Shown here one piece after another: positions 1-8,280 of a DNA stretch of 36,498 bases. Location of the stretch: contig SVGK01000003.1 of the NCBI GenBank assembly GCA_015056395.1, positions 1 to 36,498 of the forward strand, written 5' to 3'. The translations under genes were made by a program, and so were the position numbers. This stretch comes from Clostridiales bacterium. Its GTDB lineage: Bacteria > Bacillota > Clostridia > Christensenellales > Aristaeellaceae. The notes under the pieces were generated by a model. The model did no database searches, had not been told where the DNA came from, and was given only the letters and a program-made list of their open reading frames with translations. Within the stretch, counting starts at the first letter, position 1, and every line of letters begins with the position of its first letter.

Positions 1-495
1 CGCAGCCGCAGGTGCCTGTGGCGCAAGGGCGAGACCTGCGGGAACGTACAGCACATCGTCTCCATCACGGCGGACTGCGACTGCGACGCGCTCGTGGTCG
101 AGGTCGTCAAGGACGGCCCCGCCTGCCACACGGGCGAGGAGAGCTGCTTCCACCAGCCGCTTTTCCTTTCCGAGGAGCTCAAGCCCTTCAGCTACGAGGG
201 CCTCTACAAGCTGATCGCGGGCCGCAAGACGCAGCCCAAGGAGGGCAGCTACACCACCTACCTGTTCGAGAAGGGCCTGGACAAGATACTCAAGAAGGTG
301 GGCGAGGAGTGCACCGAGGTGATCGTCGCCGGCAAGGGCGGCGACCGCGACGAGACGATCTATGAGATCGCCGACCTGTGCTACCACGTGATGGTGCTGA
401 TGGTCCAAAGCAGCATATCGCTCGAGGACGTCACGCGCGAGCTCTCCAAGCGCCACGTGGTCGACCACAAGGTCAAGCAGGAGCGCATGCAGTAA
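1..495 (+). CDS. hisIE: Phosphoribosyl-AMP cyclohydrolase / phosphoribosyl-ATP pyrophosphatase, 5' partial
   Basis: Bifunctional enzyme of steps 2 and 3 of histidine biosynthesis, cytosolic. Frame 1 is open from the first base, so the gene begins outside the window. The HisI half shows the LW-KGET-GN core, the metal-binding DCDCD motif and ACHTG..SCF, which holds zinc-ligand cysteines. The HisE half follows ([42 protein letters not shown]), the usual alpha-helical pyrophosphatase signature with its acidic Mg-binding residues. It ends with TAA. Being the last his-type gene here and followed by an unrelated transporter, it is probably the distal end of a his operon. Identification is firm; only the N-terminus is unseen. 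Confidence 0.95.
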   Translation, partial: RSRRCLWRKGETCGNVQHIVSITADCDCDALVVEVVKDGPACHTGEESCFHQPLFLSEELKPFSYEGLYKLIAGRKTQPKEGSYTTYLFEKGLDKILKKVGEECTEVIVAGKGGDRDETIYEIADLCYHVMVLMVQSSISLEDVTRELSKRHVVDHKVKQERMQ

Positions 496-507
496 GGGCG
501 CGCCGTC

Positions 508-1899
508 ATGCAGACAAATCGGGAAACGCAGGGGATCATGCCGCTTCGCCCTTTCGTGCGCATGGCCTTCGTCATATCCTCTCCGATCATCATACAGAAC
601 CTGATCAGCACGCTGGTCAATGCGGCGGACACGCTGATGCTGGGCTATGTCAGCCAGAACGCGATGGCCGCATCCTCTCTGGCCAATCAGGTGCAGACGG
701 TGCTTTTCATGCTCTACTACGGCCTGACCGCGGGCGCGAGTGTGCTGGGCGCGCAGTACTGGGGCCGAAAGGACATCGGTACGATAGAGCGCGTGCTGGG
801 CATGGCCGCGCGCGCGGCGCTGCTGCTCTCATTCACGTTCTTCGCGCTGGTGCAGGTCATGCCCGCCGGCATAATGCGCCTGTTCACGACGGAGCCGGAC
901 GTCATCGCCGAGGGCGCGCGCTATCTGCGCATCGTGAGCGTATCGTGGCTGTTTGCCGGCTTTTCGCAGATCTACGTGAGCGTGCAGCGCTCCGTGGAGC
1001 GCGTGCTGCTGCCCACGGTGACGTACGTCGCGTCGCTGCTGACCAACGTCGTGCTGAACGCCACGTTCATATTCGGCCTCTTCGGCACGCCGAAGCTGGG
1101 ACTTGTGGGCGTCGCGTGGGGCACCGTGACGGCGCGCTTCGTCGAAAGCGCGATCTGCCTTGTGCACTCCGCGCTTCGCAAGGGCATAAGCATCCGCCTG
1201 AAGGCGCTTTTCGCGCGCTCGGGCGTTTTGATGAAGGACTTCCTGCGGCTGAGCGTGCCGTCCATGGTGAACGACGGCATGTGGTCGCTTGCGAGCATGA
1301 TGTTCTCTGTGATACTGGGGCACCTGGGCTCGGACGCGGTGGCCGCGAACGCCGTGGCCGTCATGGCGCGCGGCCTGGGCGCCATGGTCGCGCGCGGACT
1401 GTCCAGCGCCACCACCATCATCATAGGCAAATCGCTGGGCGAGGACAACATGGCGGCGACGAAGGCATACGCAAAGCGCATGACCGCGCTGAGCGCGCTG
1501 TTCGGCGCGCTGGGCGGCCTGGGCATCGTCATACTGCACCCGGCCATCATGGCGGCGTATGCCGACAAGCTCACGCCCGCCGCGCTGGGGTACGTGAAGT
1601 GGATGCTCTTCATGGAGGCGTACCACGTGATCGGCGTGGCGGTGAACACCTGCTGGATCTGCGGCTGCTTCCGCGGCGGCGGCGACGCGCGCTTCGGCAT
1701 GTACGCGGACACGCTTTCGATGTGGCTGGTCGCCGTGCCGCTGGTGGCGCTGGCGGCGTTCGCGTTCAGGCTCCCGGTGCCGTGGGTCTACTTCGTACTG
1801 TGCCTGGACGAGTTCGAAAAGATGCTGCCGTGCTGGCTGCACTACCGCAGGTTCGAGTGGATGAAGAACATCACGCGCGATAAGGCAGAAATAACCTGA
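508..1899 (+). CDS. MATE-family multidrug/Na+ antiporter
   Basis: A 463-residue polytopic membrane protein of the multi antimicrobial extrusion family, normally 12 helices in two six-helix halves. The N-terminal half has the hallmark PIIIQNLISTLVNAADTLMLGYV segment (written here only as a pattern of P, NL, N and D residues) and LTAGASVLGAQYWGRKD. The second half repeats it (LRLSVPSMVNDGMWS, ANAVAVMARGLG, IIGKSLGE). Length is normal. The start at 508 has AAGGG nine bases upstream; an in-frame ATG at 538 has a G-rich stretch too close to it to serve. Only 12 bases separate it from hisIE, so it is probably co-transcribed. Substrate cannot be told. Confidence 0.9.
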   Translation: MQTNRETQGIMPLRPFVRMAFVISSPIIIQNLISTLVNAADTLMLGYVSQNAMAASSLANQVQTVLFMLYYGLTAGASVLGAQYWGRKDIGTIERVLGMAARAALLLSFTFFALVQVMPAGIMRLFTTEPDVIAEGARYLRIVSVSWLFAGFSQIYVSVQRSVERVLLPTVTYVASLLTNVVLNATFIFGLFGTPKLGLVGVAWGTVTARFVESAICLVHSALRKGISIRLKALFARSGVLMKDFLRLSVPSMVNDGMWSLASMMFSVILGHLGSDAVAANAVAVMARGLGAMVARGLSSATTIIIGKSLGEDNMAATKAYAKRMTALSALFGALGGLGIVILHPAIMAAYADKLTPAALGYVKWMLFMEAYHVIGVAVNTCWICGCFRGGGDARFGMYADTLSMWLVAVPLVALAAFAFRLPVPWVYFVLCLDEFEKMLPCWLHYRRFEWMKNITRDKAEIT

Positions 1900-1905
1900 C
1901 GGCGT

Positions 1906-1934
1906 TTGACAAAAGCGCCGCCTTCGTCTATAAT
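1906..1934 (+). promoter_or_regulatory. Sigma-70-type promoter for the ABC importer operon
   Basis: TTGACA at 1906-1911 and TATAAT at 1929-1934 with a 17-bp spacer: a perfect consensus pair. It lies 70 bp before the binding-protein start. The -35 box sits in the loop of a small inverted repeat (CGGCG/CGCCG) directly after the MATE stop codon. Confidence 0.85.
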
Positions 1935-2001
1935 GGCTTCGGCGGCCGGAAAGGGCCGGCCGCTGTCGAGAATTCAATTCTATAAGAAAAGGATGATCCT
2001 C

Positions 2002-2967
2002 ATGAAGAAGCTGCTTACCACGTTACTCATCGCACTGATCGCACTGCTGCCCGTGGCCGCGCTGGCCGAGGGCGAAACGCTCAACGTCGTGGCGCTGAAG
2101 GGCCCCACTGCCATGGGCATGGTCCAGATGATGGACGCCGCGCCCGAGGACTGGAACTTCGACATCGTGGCCGACATCTCGCTGGTGCCGCCGATGCTGG
2201 TCAAGGGCGAGGCCGACATCGCCGCGGTGCCGGCGAACCTCGCAAGCGTGCTCTACAACAACGACGGCGTCGACGTACAGGTGCTGGCGGTCAACACGCT
2301 GGGCGTGCTGTACATACTCGAGAGCGGCGACGCGCCGACCGTTACCTCCGTCGAGGACCTGAAGGGCAAAACGATCTACGCCTCCGGCAAGGGCGCGACG
2401 CCTGAATATGCGCTCAACTACATACTGAAGGGCAATGGGCTGGATCCGCAGGCCGACGTGACCGTCGAATGGAAGAGCGAGCACGCCGAGTGCCTGAACG
2501 CGCTCATCAACGAGGACAACGCCGTGGCGATGCTGCCCCAGCCCTTCGTGACCACCGCCACGATGAAGGCTGAAAAGCCGCTCACCGTCGTGCTGGACCT
2601 GACGAAGGAATGGGACAAGCTCCAGGCGGACGCGGAAGCCCCCTCCGCGATGATCACGGGCGCCGTGGTCGTGCGCAGGGAATACGCCGAGGCGCACCAC
2701 GACGAGGTCGTGCGCTTCATGGACGCCTACGCTCAGTCCGTCGCTTTCGTCAATGAGGACAACGACGCCGCGGCGGCGCTCGTGGGCAAGTTCGACATCG
2801 TGCCGGAGCCCGTGGCGAAGCTCGCGCTGCCGGCATGCAACATCGTGCTGATCGAGGGCGACGAATTGAAGGCCAAGCTGGGCGGCTATCTGGCCGCGCT
2901 GTGCGCCGAGGATCCCGCTGCCGTCGGCGGGCAGGTCCCGGGGGACGACTTCTACTTCACGAAGTGA
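2002..2967 (+). CDS. ABC transporter substrate-binding protein, NitT/TauT (SsuA/ThiY-like) type
   Basis: A 321-residue secreted binding protein. The start is the ATG of MKKLLTTLLIALIALL with AAGGA nine bases upstream; open frame further upstream crosses the promoter and is not coding. The signal peptide ends ALA-EGE. The mature part has the family pattern: a short NVVALKGPTAMGMVQ strand-loop, VKGEADIAAVPANLASVLYNN, SVEDLKGKTIYASGKGATPEY and a C-terminal helical half. The signal peptide has no lipobox cysteine, unusual for a Gram-positive binding protein, so membrane attachment is unclear. The stop overlaps the permease start by one base (TGATG). The ligand is unknown; relatives take up sulfonates, nitrate or pyrimidine precursors. 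Confidence 0.85.
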   Translation: MKKLLTTLLIALIALLPVAALAEGETLNVVALKGPTAMGMVQMMDAAPEDWNFDIVADISLVPPMLVKGEADIAAVPANLASVLYNNDGVDVQVLAVNTLGVLYILESGDAPTVTSVEDLKGKTIYASGKGATPEYALNYILKGNGLDPQADVTVEWKSEHAECLNALINEDNAVAMLPQPFVTTATMKAEKPLTVVLDLTKEWDKLQADAEAPSAMITGAVVVRREYAEAHHDEVVRFMDAYAQSVAFVNEDNDAAAALVGKFDIVPEPVAKLALPACNIVLIEGDELKAKLGGYLAALCAEDPAAVGGQVPGDDFYFTK

Positions 2968-3719
2968 TGAAGCATACGGGACAAGGTATAAGGCCCTGGG
3001 CGGTGCTCGTCTGGCTGTGCGTTTGGCAGCTGGCGAGCATGGCCGTGGGCAAAGAGATATTGCTGGTTTCGCCCGTGCGCACGCTCGTGCGCCTGGGCGA
3101 ACTTTGTATCGAGGCGGCATTCTGGCGCGCGGCGGCCTACACCATGGCGCGCATACTCACGGGCTTCCTGCTGGCGACGGCCGCGGGCGCGGCGCTGGCG
3201 GCGCTGGCGTCCCGCAGCGCGGTCGTGCGGGAGCTCGTCGCGCCGTTCATGCTGACGGTCAAGGCGGTGCCTGTGGCCAGCTTCATCATCGTGGCGCTGA
3301 TCTGGTTCTCGGCTAAGCGTCTGAGCGTGCTGATATCGTTCCTCATGGTGCTGCCGATCATCTACACCAACACGCTGGACGGCCTCGACGCCGTCGATCC
3401 GAAGCTTCGCGAGATGGCGCGTGTGTTCCGCGTGCCCCTGCTGCGCCGCGCGGCCCATGTGACCGCGCCGCAGGTGATGCCCTATTTCCGCGCAGGCGTG
3501 AAGCTGGGGCTGGGGCTTGCGTGGAAGAGCGGCATCGCCGCGGAGGTGATCGGCATACCTGTCGGCTCCATAGGCGAAAGGCTGCAGCGCGCGAAGGTCT
3601 ATCTGGAGACGCAGGACCTGTTCGCGTGGACCGTGGCCATCGTGCTGTTGTCCGTGGTGTGCGAGAGGCTCGCGATCATGCTGCTCGACGCGCTGGCGCG
3701 GCGGCTGCGCCGCGTATAG
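2967..3719 (+). CDS. ABC transporter permease, BPD_transp_1 (SsuC/TauC-like)
   Basis: A 250-residue inner-membrane permease with about six hydrophobic segments (ILTGFLLATAAGAALAAL, FIIVALIWF, LISFLMVLPIIYTN among them). The EAA-type loop that docks on the ATPase is EMARVFRVPLLRRAAHVTAPQ at about residues 150-170, with Arg where most relatives have Gly. Translation is coupled to the upstream gene through TGATG. The three-gene order binding protein, permease, ATPase is typical of NitT/TauT importers. Confidence 0.88.
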   Translation: MKHTGQGIRPWAVLVWLCVWQLASMAVGKEILLVSPVRTLVRLGELCIEAAFWRAAAYTMARILTGFLLATAAGAALAALASRSAVVRELVAPFMLTVKAVPVASFIIVALIWFSAKRLSVLISFLMVLPIIYTNTLDGLDAVDPKLREMARVFRVPLLRRAAHVTAPQVMPYFRAGVKLGLGLAWKSGIAAEVIGIPVGSIGERLQRAKVYLETQDLFAWTVAIVLLSVVCERLAIMLLDALARRLRRV

Positions 3720-3731
3720 GAGGGCTTTGGC

Positions 3732-4322
3732 ATGCAGACAGTCAGTATCGAGTCCGTGCGCAAGGCGTTCGAAGGGCGTGTCGTGCTGGACGGCGTGTCG
3801 TTTTCGATAGAGCCGGGCGAGACGGTGTGCCTCATGGCGCCGTCCGGCGCGGGCAAGACCACGCTCATCAACATACTCTTAGGCCTGCTCAGGCCCGATA
3901 GCGGCACGGTCACGGGCCTTGAGCGCGCTTCGACGGGCGTCGTGTTCCAGGAGGACAGGCTGATCGAGGACATGGACGCCGTGAGCAACATACGCCTCGT
4001 GAACACGGGGCTTTCGCGCGAGCGGGTCGTCGGGGAGCTCGGCCGCATGGGGCTTGCGGGCAGCGAGGCGCAGCCCGTCAGGGAGCTTTCGGGCGGCATG
4101 CGAAGGCGCGTGTGCCTGCTGCGCGCGCTGATGAGCGGGGCGGAGTTCCTCGTGCTGGACGAGCCGTTCAACGGCCTGGACGAGGACACGCGCGGCATCG
4201 CCATCGCGCGGACGAAGGCGCTGGCCGCGGGGCGGCCCGTGCTCATGGTGACGCACGACCCGGAGGCCGCGGCGCTGATGGGCGCGCGCGTCGTCAGATT
4301 GCGGGGAACGGCTGTTGTTTAA
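3732..4322 (+). CDS. ABC transporter ATP-binding protein, NitT/TauT type
   Basis: A 196-residue nucleotide-binding subunit that powers the importer at the inner face of the membrane. Visible motifs: Walker A APSGAGKTT (about residues 37-45), Q-loop VFQED, signature LSGGM, Walker B FLVLDEPF, D-loop NGLD and switch THD. The family is usually 240-260 residues, so it is short at the C-terminus. AGGAGGG overlaps the permease stop and sits 8 bases before the ATG. The stop codon lies inside the loop of the downstream terminator. Confidence 0.9.
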   Translation: MQTVSIESVRKAFEGRVVLDGVSFSIEPGETVCLMAPSGAGKTTLINILLGLLRPDSGTVTGLERASTGVVFQEDRLIEDMDAVSNIRLVNTGLSRERVVGELGRMGLAGSEAQPVRELSGGMRRRVCLLRALMSGAEFLVLDEPFNGLDEDTRGIAIARTKALAAGRPVLMVTHDPEAAALMGARVVRLRGTAVV

Positions 4323-4342
4323 CCGTTTCCTTCTTTTCTTTT
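4304..4342 (+). terminator. Rho-independent terminator of the ABC importer operon
   Basis: GGGAACGG (4304-4311) pairs with CCGTTTCC (4323-4330) through 8 bp including one G-U. The 11-base loop contains the ATPase stop codon. A T-rich tail (TTCTTTTCTTTT) follows at 4331-4342. Confidence 0.7.
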
Positions 4343-4399
4343 GCGCACGCATCGCCGTATAATGACGGTGAAGACCCATATGAAAAGGAGTATCTCTCC

Positions 4400-6187
4400 A
4401 TGCTCTTGACCGCGGAAGGCATTTCCAAGAACTACGGCATGAAACAGCTGCTCAGCGGCGTCACGCTCTATGTGAACGCCGGCGACCGCATAGGCCTGAT
4501 CGGCGTGAACGGCACGGGCAAGTCCACGTTCCTGCGCGTGCTTTCGGGGCGTGAGGAGCCGGACGAGGGCAGCGTCACGCGCGATCCCAACGTGCAGGTG
4601 AGCATGCTCGAGCAGGTCCCCGACATGGACCCGGAGCTCACGGTGCTCGAGCAGGTGTTCAAGAGCCACCCGGCGGAGTTCCGCGCGCTGAACGAATACG
4701 AGGCGCGCGCGAACCTGACGCGCCTGGGCATCACCGACATGGAGCAGAAGGTCGGCACGCTGTCCGGCGGGCAGCGCAAGCGTGTGGCGCTGGCGGCTGT
4801 GTTCGTGCATCCGGCGGACGTGTTGATACTGGACGAGCCGACCAACCACCTGGACGCGGACATGGTCACGTGGCTGGAGGAGAAGCTGTCCCGGTTCACG
4901 GGCGGCCTCGTGATGGTCACGCACGACCGCTATTTCCTCGAGAACGTCGTCAACCGCATCGTCGAGCTGGACCGCGGGAAGACCTTCGAGTACGAGGCGA
5001 ACTGGTCGAAGTATCTCGCGCTGAAGGCGGAGCGCGTGGAGATGCAGCAGGCGTCCGAGCGCAAGCGGCAGGCGCTTCTGAAGCGCGAGACGGCGTGGAT
5101 CATGCGCGGCGCGCGGGCGCGCTCGACGAAGAGCACGGAGCGCATCGCGCGCTACGAGGCGCTGAAGGCCGCCGAGCCGGAGCGCGCGGCCGCGCCCATG
5201 GCCATCGCGGCGGGCGCCAGCCGCATGGGGAAGAAGACGCTGATACTGGACCACGTGTCCAAGGCGCTGGGCGGCCGCGCGGTCATAGACGACTTCAGCT
5301 ACACGGTGCTCAGGGACGACCGCATAGGCATACTGGGCAGGAACGGCGCGGGCAAGTCCACGCTGCTCAACCTGATGGCGGGCGCGCTCGAGCCCGACGG
5401 CGGCACGGTCGAAAAGGGCGCGACGGTGCGCATAGGCTATTTCACGCAGGAGGCGGCGGAGCTTCCGAAGGACAAGCGCCCCTACGACTACATACACGAG
5501 GTCGCCCCGTATCTTGACACGACGGAGGGACGGCAGAGCGCCACGCAGATGATGGAGCGCTTCCTGTTCACATCGGATTTGCAGTTCTCGGCCATAGGCA
5601 AGCTGTCCGGCGGCGAGCGGCGCAGACTCTATCTGCTGGGCATACTGATGGCCGCGCCGAACATACTCCTGTTGGACGAGCCCACGAACGACCTGGACGT
5701 GGAGACGCTGACGATACTGGAGGACTACCTCGCCGACTTCCCCGGCGCGGTGATCGCCGTGTCGCACGACAGGTACTTCCTGGACAAGGTGAGCAAATGC
5801 ATACTGGAGCTTCCGGGCGACGGGCGCGTGCTGCGCACGGAGGGCGGCTATACGGACTGGCTGAACGGCCGCGCGCGCGAACAGGCGCCCAGGAAGGCGC
5901 AGCCCCGGGGCAAGGAGCAGCCGCACAGGGGAAGCCACGAACAGAAGCTGAAGTTCACGTTCGCGGAGAAGCGCGAGTACGATACGATCGACGAAGACAT
6001 CGCCGCTTTGGAGGAGCGGCTTGCGGAACTGGACAGGGACATCGCCGAAAACGCCAGCGACTACCAGAAGCTGACGGAGCTCACGCAGGCGCGCGAAGAG
6101 GCGGAGCGCGCGCTCGAGGAGAAGACGGAGCGCTGGGTCTACCTGAACGACCTGGCGGAGCGCATCGCGGAACAGGAACGGAGTTGA
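4400..6187 (+). CDS. ABC-F family ATPase (Uup-like)
   Basis: A 595-residue soluble protein with two ABC domains, a linker and a charged C-terminal coiled coil. ABC1: Walker A GVNGTGKST, signature LSGGQRKR, DEPTNHLD. The linker at about 210-300 is Arg/Lys/Ala-rich and contains ARSTKSTERIARYEAL. ABC2: GRNGAGKST, LSGGERRR, DEPTNDLD, SHDRYF. The C-terminal 100 residues (EERLAELDRDIAEN...) look like the Uup/YdiF coiled coil. ABC-F proteins act on ribosomes or replication intermediates, not in transport. The start has AAAAGGAG nine bases upstream. A TATAAT at 4358-4363 suggests its own promoter with a poor -35. Separation from resistance-type ABC-F proteins would need a tree. Confidence 0.92.
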   Translation: MLLTAEGISKNYGMKQLLSGVTLYVNAGDRIGLIGVNGTGKSTFLRVLSGREEPDEGSVTRDPNVQVSMLEQVPDMDPELTVLEQVFKSHPAEFRALNEYEARANLTRLGITDMEQKVGTLSGGQRKRVALAAVFVHPADVLILDEPTNHLDADMVTWLEEKLSRFTGGLVMVTHDRYFLENVVNRIVELDRGKTFEYEANWSKYLALKAERVEMQQASERKRQALLKRETAWIMRGARARSTKSTERIARYEALKAAEPERAAAPMAIAAGASRMGKKTLILDHVSKALGGRAVIDDFSYTVLRDDRIGILGRNGAGKSTLLNLMAGALEPDGGTVEKGATVRIGYFTQEAAELPKDKRPYDYIHEVAPYLDTTEGRQSATQMMERFLFTSDLQFSAIGKLSGGERRRLYLLGILMAAPNILLLDEPTNDLDVETLTILEDYLADFPGAVIAVSHDRYFLDKVSKCILELPGDGRVLRTEGGYTDWLNGRAREQAPRKAQPRGKEQPHRGSHEQKLKFTFAEKREYDTIDEDIAALEERLAELDRDIAENASDYQKLTELTQAREEAERALEEKTERWVYLNDLAERIAEQERS

Positions 6188-6193
6188 CGGTAT

Positions 6194-7120
6194 ATGAGCT
6201 TTTGGATCACGCTTCAGACGGTGCTTTTGATGCTGGCGTACTCGGTGCCGGGATACCTGCTGGTCAGGTTCAAGAAGATCCCGCAGGACGACATACCCTC
6301 GTTCGCCAACGTGCTTTTGTACGCGTGCGCGCCGTTTCAGACCATGTACGCCATGCACAAGGTCGAGCTGTCCGGCTACATGGTCAAATACCTGGGCATC
6401 GCCTTCGTGTGCGGCGTGGTGATGATGGGCGGCATGCTGGCGCTGTGCTACTTCCTGCTCAGGAAGAAGCAGGACAAGGTCATATACCGCATCATCGTGG
6501 TCTCGGCCGCCATGGGCAACTGCGGCTTCATGGGCATACCCATGGTCGAGGCGCTGATGCCGGAGTATCCGCAGGGCGTCGCGTTCACGTCAGGCTTCTT
6601 CCTTGCGATGAACATGCTCATGTGGACGGCGGTGTCGTTCATCTACACGCGCGACCGCAATTACATATCGGTCAAGAAGGTCTTCCTGAACCCGTCCGTG
6701 ATCGCCATGGGCGCGGCGCTGATCGTGTTCTTCGGCCGCATCGACCTGCCGGCGACGGTGGTCAAGTTCATTGACGTGTTGGGCACCATGTCCACGCCGC
6801 TGTGCATGCTGATACTGGGCATGCGCCTGGCTGTGATACCGATCAAGCCTATGTTCACGCGCCCCGCGCAGTACGCTGCGTGCGCGCTCAAGCAGATCGC
6901 GTTCCCGCTGATGGCGTTCGCGCTTTTGTACTTTGCGCCCGTGGAGCGCGAGTTCGCGCGCACGATCGTGATACTGTGCGCGATGCCCGTGGGCAACCTG
7001 GTGCTGAGCTTTGCGGAGATACTGGGACAGGGCCAGGACGTGGCGGCGAACACGGTGCTGCTGAGCACGCTGTTGAGCCTGGCCACGGTGCCGGCGCTGA
7101 TGGCGATGGTGATGGCGTGA
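6194..7120 (+). CDS. Auxin efflux carrier (AEC) family permease
   Basis: A 308-residue membrane protein with about ten hydrophobic segments in two inverted halves. The family signatures are the crossover regions VVSAAMGNCGFMGIPMVEA in the first half and VILCAMPVGNLVLSFAE in the second, and LIVFFGRIDLP between them. AEC carriers export or exchange organic anions such as malate or malonate. It starts 6 bp after the ABC-F stop with CGGAG upstream, so it is probably co-transcribed. A second, diverged AEC permease lies at 27801-28733. The substrate is not predictable. Confidence 0.88.
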   Translation: MSFWITLQTVLLMLAYSVPGYLLVRFKKIPQDDIPSFANVLLYACAPFQTMYAMHKVELSGYMVKYLGIAFVCGVVMMGGMLALCYFLLRKKQDKVIYRIIVVSAAMGNCGFMGIPMVEALMPEYPQGVAFTSGFFLAMNMLMWTAVSFIYTRDRNYISVKKVFLNPSVIAMGAALIVFFGRIDLPATVVKFIDVLGTMSTPLCMLILGMRLAVIPIKPMFTRPAQYAACALKQIAFPLMAFALLYFAPVEREFARTIVILCAMPVGNLVLSFAEILGQGQDVAANTVLLSTLLSLATVPALMAMVMA

Positions 7121-7157
7121 CGGTGTGATCTGTGGAATGGGAGCAAATCAGAGTCAA

Positions 7158-7537
7158 AATTCAGAATTAAGAATTCAGAATTAAGAATCAATGGCCGGCG
7201 GCGGGTCGCTGTGCGGGACAGGGGTGCTGTACGCAAATGCCCCGGCAAAGCGAACAAGCGCGCCGTAGGGACGCCATTCATGGCGTCCGCCCTGGTCATC
7301 GCACCTGAACGGCGCATATCATTCGAGACGGAAGCGGACCGTTCGCCCGCAGGCACGCCCCATGGGGCGTCCGCCGCGCGGGATCGCACGGTCTTTCTGT
7401 TCCCGGTACGGGGATGACCGTGGCGGCTGATAGCCGCCGCTACGGCCGACGCTGCAGCCGCCGCAATCATTTGCTTTTTGTCTATCCCGATGCTCCGAAC
7501 ATCCAAGCCATTGATCCTGAATCCTTGATCCTGAATT
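7158..7537. repeat. MITE-like element with inverted AT-rich ends and internal palindromes
   Basis: No gene is credible between 7121 and 7605. The left end (7158-7194) is a tandem AATTCAGAATTAAG-type repeat ending AATCAATGG. The right end (7508-7537) starts CCATTGATCCTGAAT and is its approximate reverse complement, also as two tandem copies. Between lie GC-rich palindromes: GGACGCCA-TTCA-TGGCGTCC (7269-7288), ACGCCCC-AT-GGGGCGT (7355-7370) and GGCGGCT-GAT-AGCCGCC (7422-7438). The layout suggests a non-autonomous element about 380 bp long. No transposase and no clear target-site duplication were seen. Confidence 0.5.
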
Positions 7538-7542
7538 GGGGA

Positions 7543-7574
7543 TTCATCTCCGGTTCATATCCTTCAGCTATAAT
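7543..7574 (+). promoter_or_regulatory. Promoter with a direct-repeat regulator box
   Basis: TATAAT at 7569-7574 has no good -35. In its place stand two TTCAT direct repeats starting at 7543 and 7554, 11 bp apart (one helical turn), the last ending 10 bp before the -10. This arrangement is typical of sites where an OmpR/PhoB-type regulator activates transcription, so autoregulation of the following regulator gene is likely. Confidence 0.55.
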
Positions 7575-7605
7575 ACCAAAAACGATATTTTGCGGGGTGA
7601 TCCGA

Positions 7606-8280
7606 GTGTTCAACATACTTGTTGTCGAAGACGACGCCAACGCGCGCAAGCTTATGGAGGCGGTGCTGCGCCAGAACGGCTACGATCCGATCCCCGCGCG
7701 GGACGGCGTAGAGGCGCTCGAGGTGCTCGACCGCAAGCACGTCGACCTGATCGTGCTGGACATCATGATGCCGCGCATGGACGGCTATGAGTTCACGCGG
7801 GAGCTGCGCGAGGCGGGCAGCGACCTGCCCATACTGATGGTCACCGCCAAGGAGAAGCCCGTGGACAAGCGCAAGGGCTTCCTGATCGGCACGGACGACT
7901 ACATGGTCAAGCCCGTGGACGAGGAGGAGATGGTGCTGCGCATCGCCGCGCTGCTCAGGCGCGCCAAGGTGGTCAATGAACACAGGCTGACCGTGGGAGA
8001 CACGGTGCTGGACTACGACGCGCTGACCGTGACCGTGCCCGGCGAGGTGCTGGAGCTTCCGCGCAAGGAATTTTTGCTGCTTTTCAAGCTTCTGAGCTAT
8101 CCCAACAAGATATTCACGCGCCGCCAGCTCATGGACGAGATCTGGGACATGGATTCCGAGACGGACGAGCGCACGGTGGACGTGCACATCAACCGCCTGC
8201 GCGACCACTTCCGCGGCAGCCCGGACTTCGACATCGTGACCGTGCGCGGCCTTGGCTACAAGGCGGTGAAAAAGGCATGA
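7606..8280 (+). CDS. OmpR/PhoB-family response regulator
   Basis: A 224-residue DNA-binding regulator. The receiver domain (about 1-120) has the acidic pair EDD at 8-10, phospho-acceptor Asp52 in LIVLDIMMPRMDG, the switch Thr in LMVTAKEKP and Lys in DDYMVKP. The C-terminal winged helix (about 130-224) has ELPRKEFLLLFKLLSYPNK, RRQLMDEIW and DERTVDVHINRLRDHF..VRGLGYK. I chose the GTG at 7606 because GGGGTGA lies 5 bases upstream and the protein then begins directly at FNILVVEDD; an in-frame GTG at 7597 is the alternative. It overlaps the kinase gene by ATGA. Confidence 0.92.
   Translation: MFNILVVEDDANARKLMEAVLRQNGYDPIPARDGVEALEVLDRKHVDLIVLDIMMPRMDGYEFTRELREAGSDLPILMVTAKEKPVDKRKGFLIGTDDYMVKPVDEEEMVLRIAALLRRAKVVNEHRLTVGDTVLDYDALTVTVPGEVLELPRKEFLLLFKLLSYPNKIFTRRQLMDEIWDMDSETDERTVDVHINRLRDHFRGSPDFDIVTVRGLGYKAVKKA

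Noticed and set aside
378..1977. Long plus- and minus-strand frames over the MATE gene
   Set aside because: Arg/His/Ala-rich shadows; the MATE frame alone shows membrane helices and family motifs.
4319..6358. 679-codon open frame antisense to the ABC-F gene
   Set aside because: A GC-driven shadow of a clearly coding plus-strand gene; Arg/His/Val-rich with no family motif.
7158..7537. CRISPR array
   Set aside because: Repeats are few, inverted and unevenly spaced with no unique spacers or cas genes.
7414..7605. N-terminal extension of the response regulator
   Set aside because: The extended frame crosses the MITE-like element and the promoter; receiver domains start at the FNILVVEDD motif.
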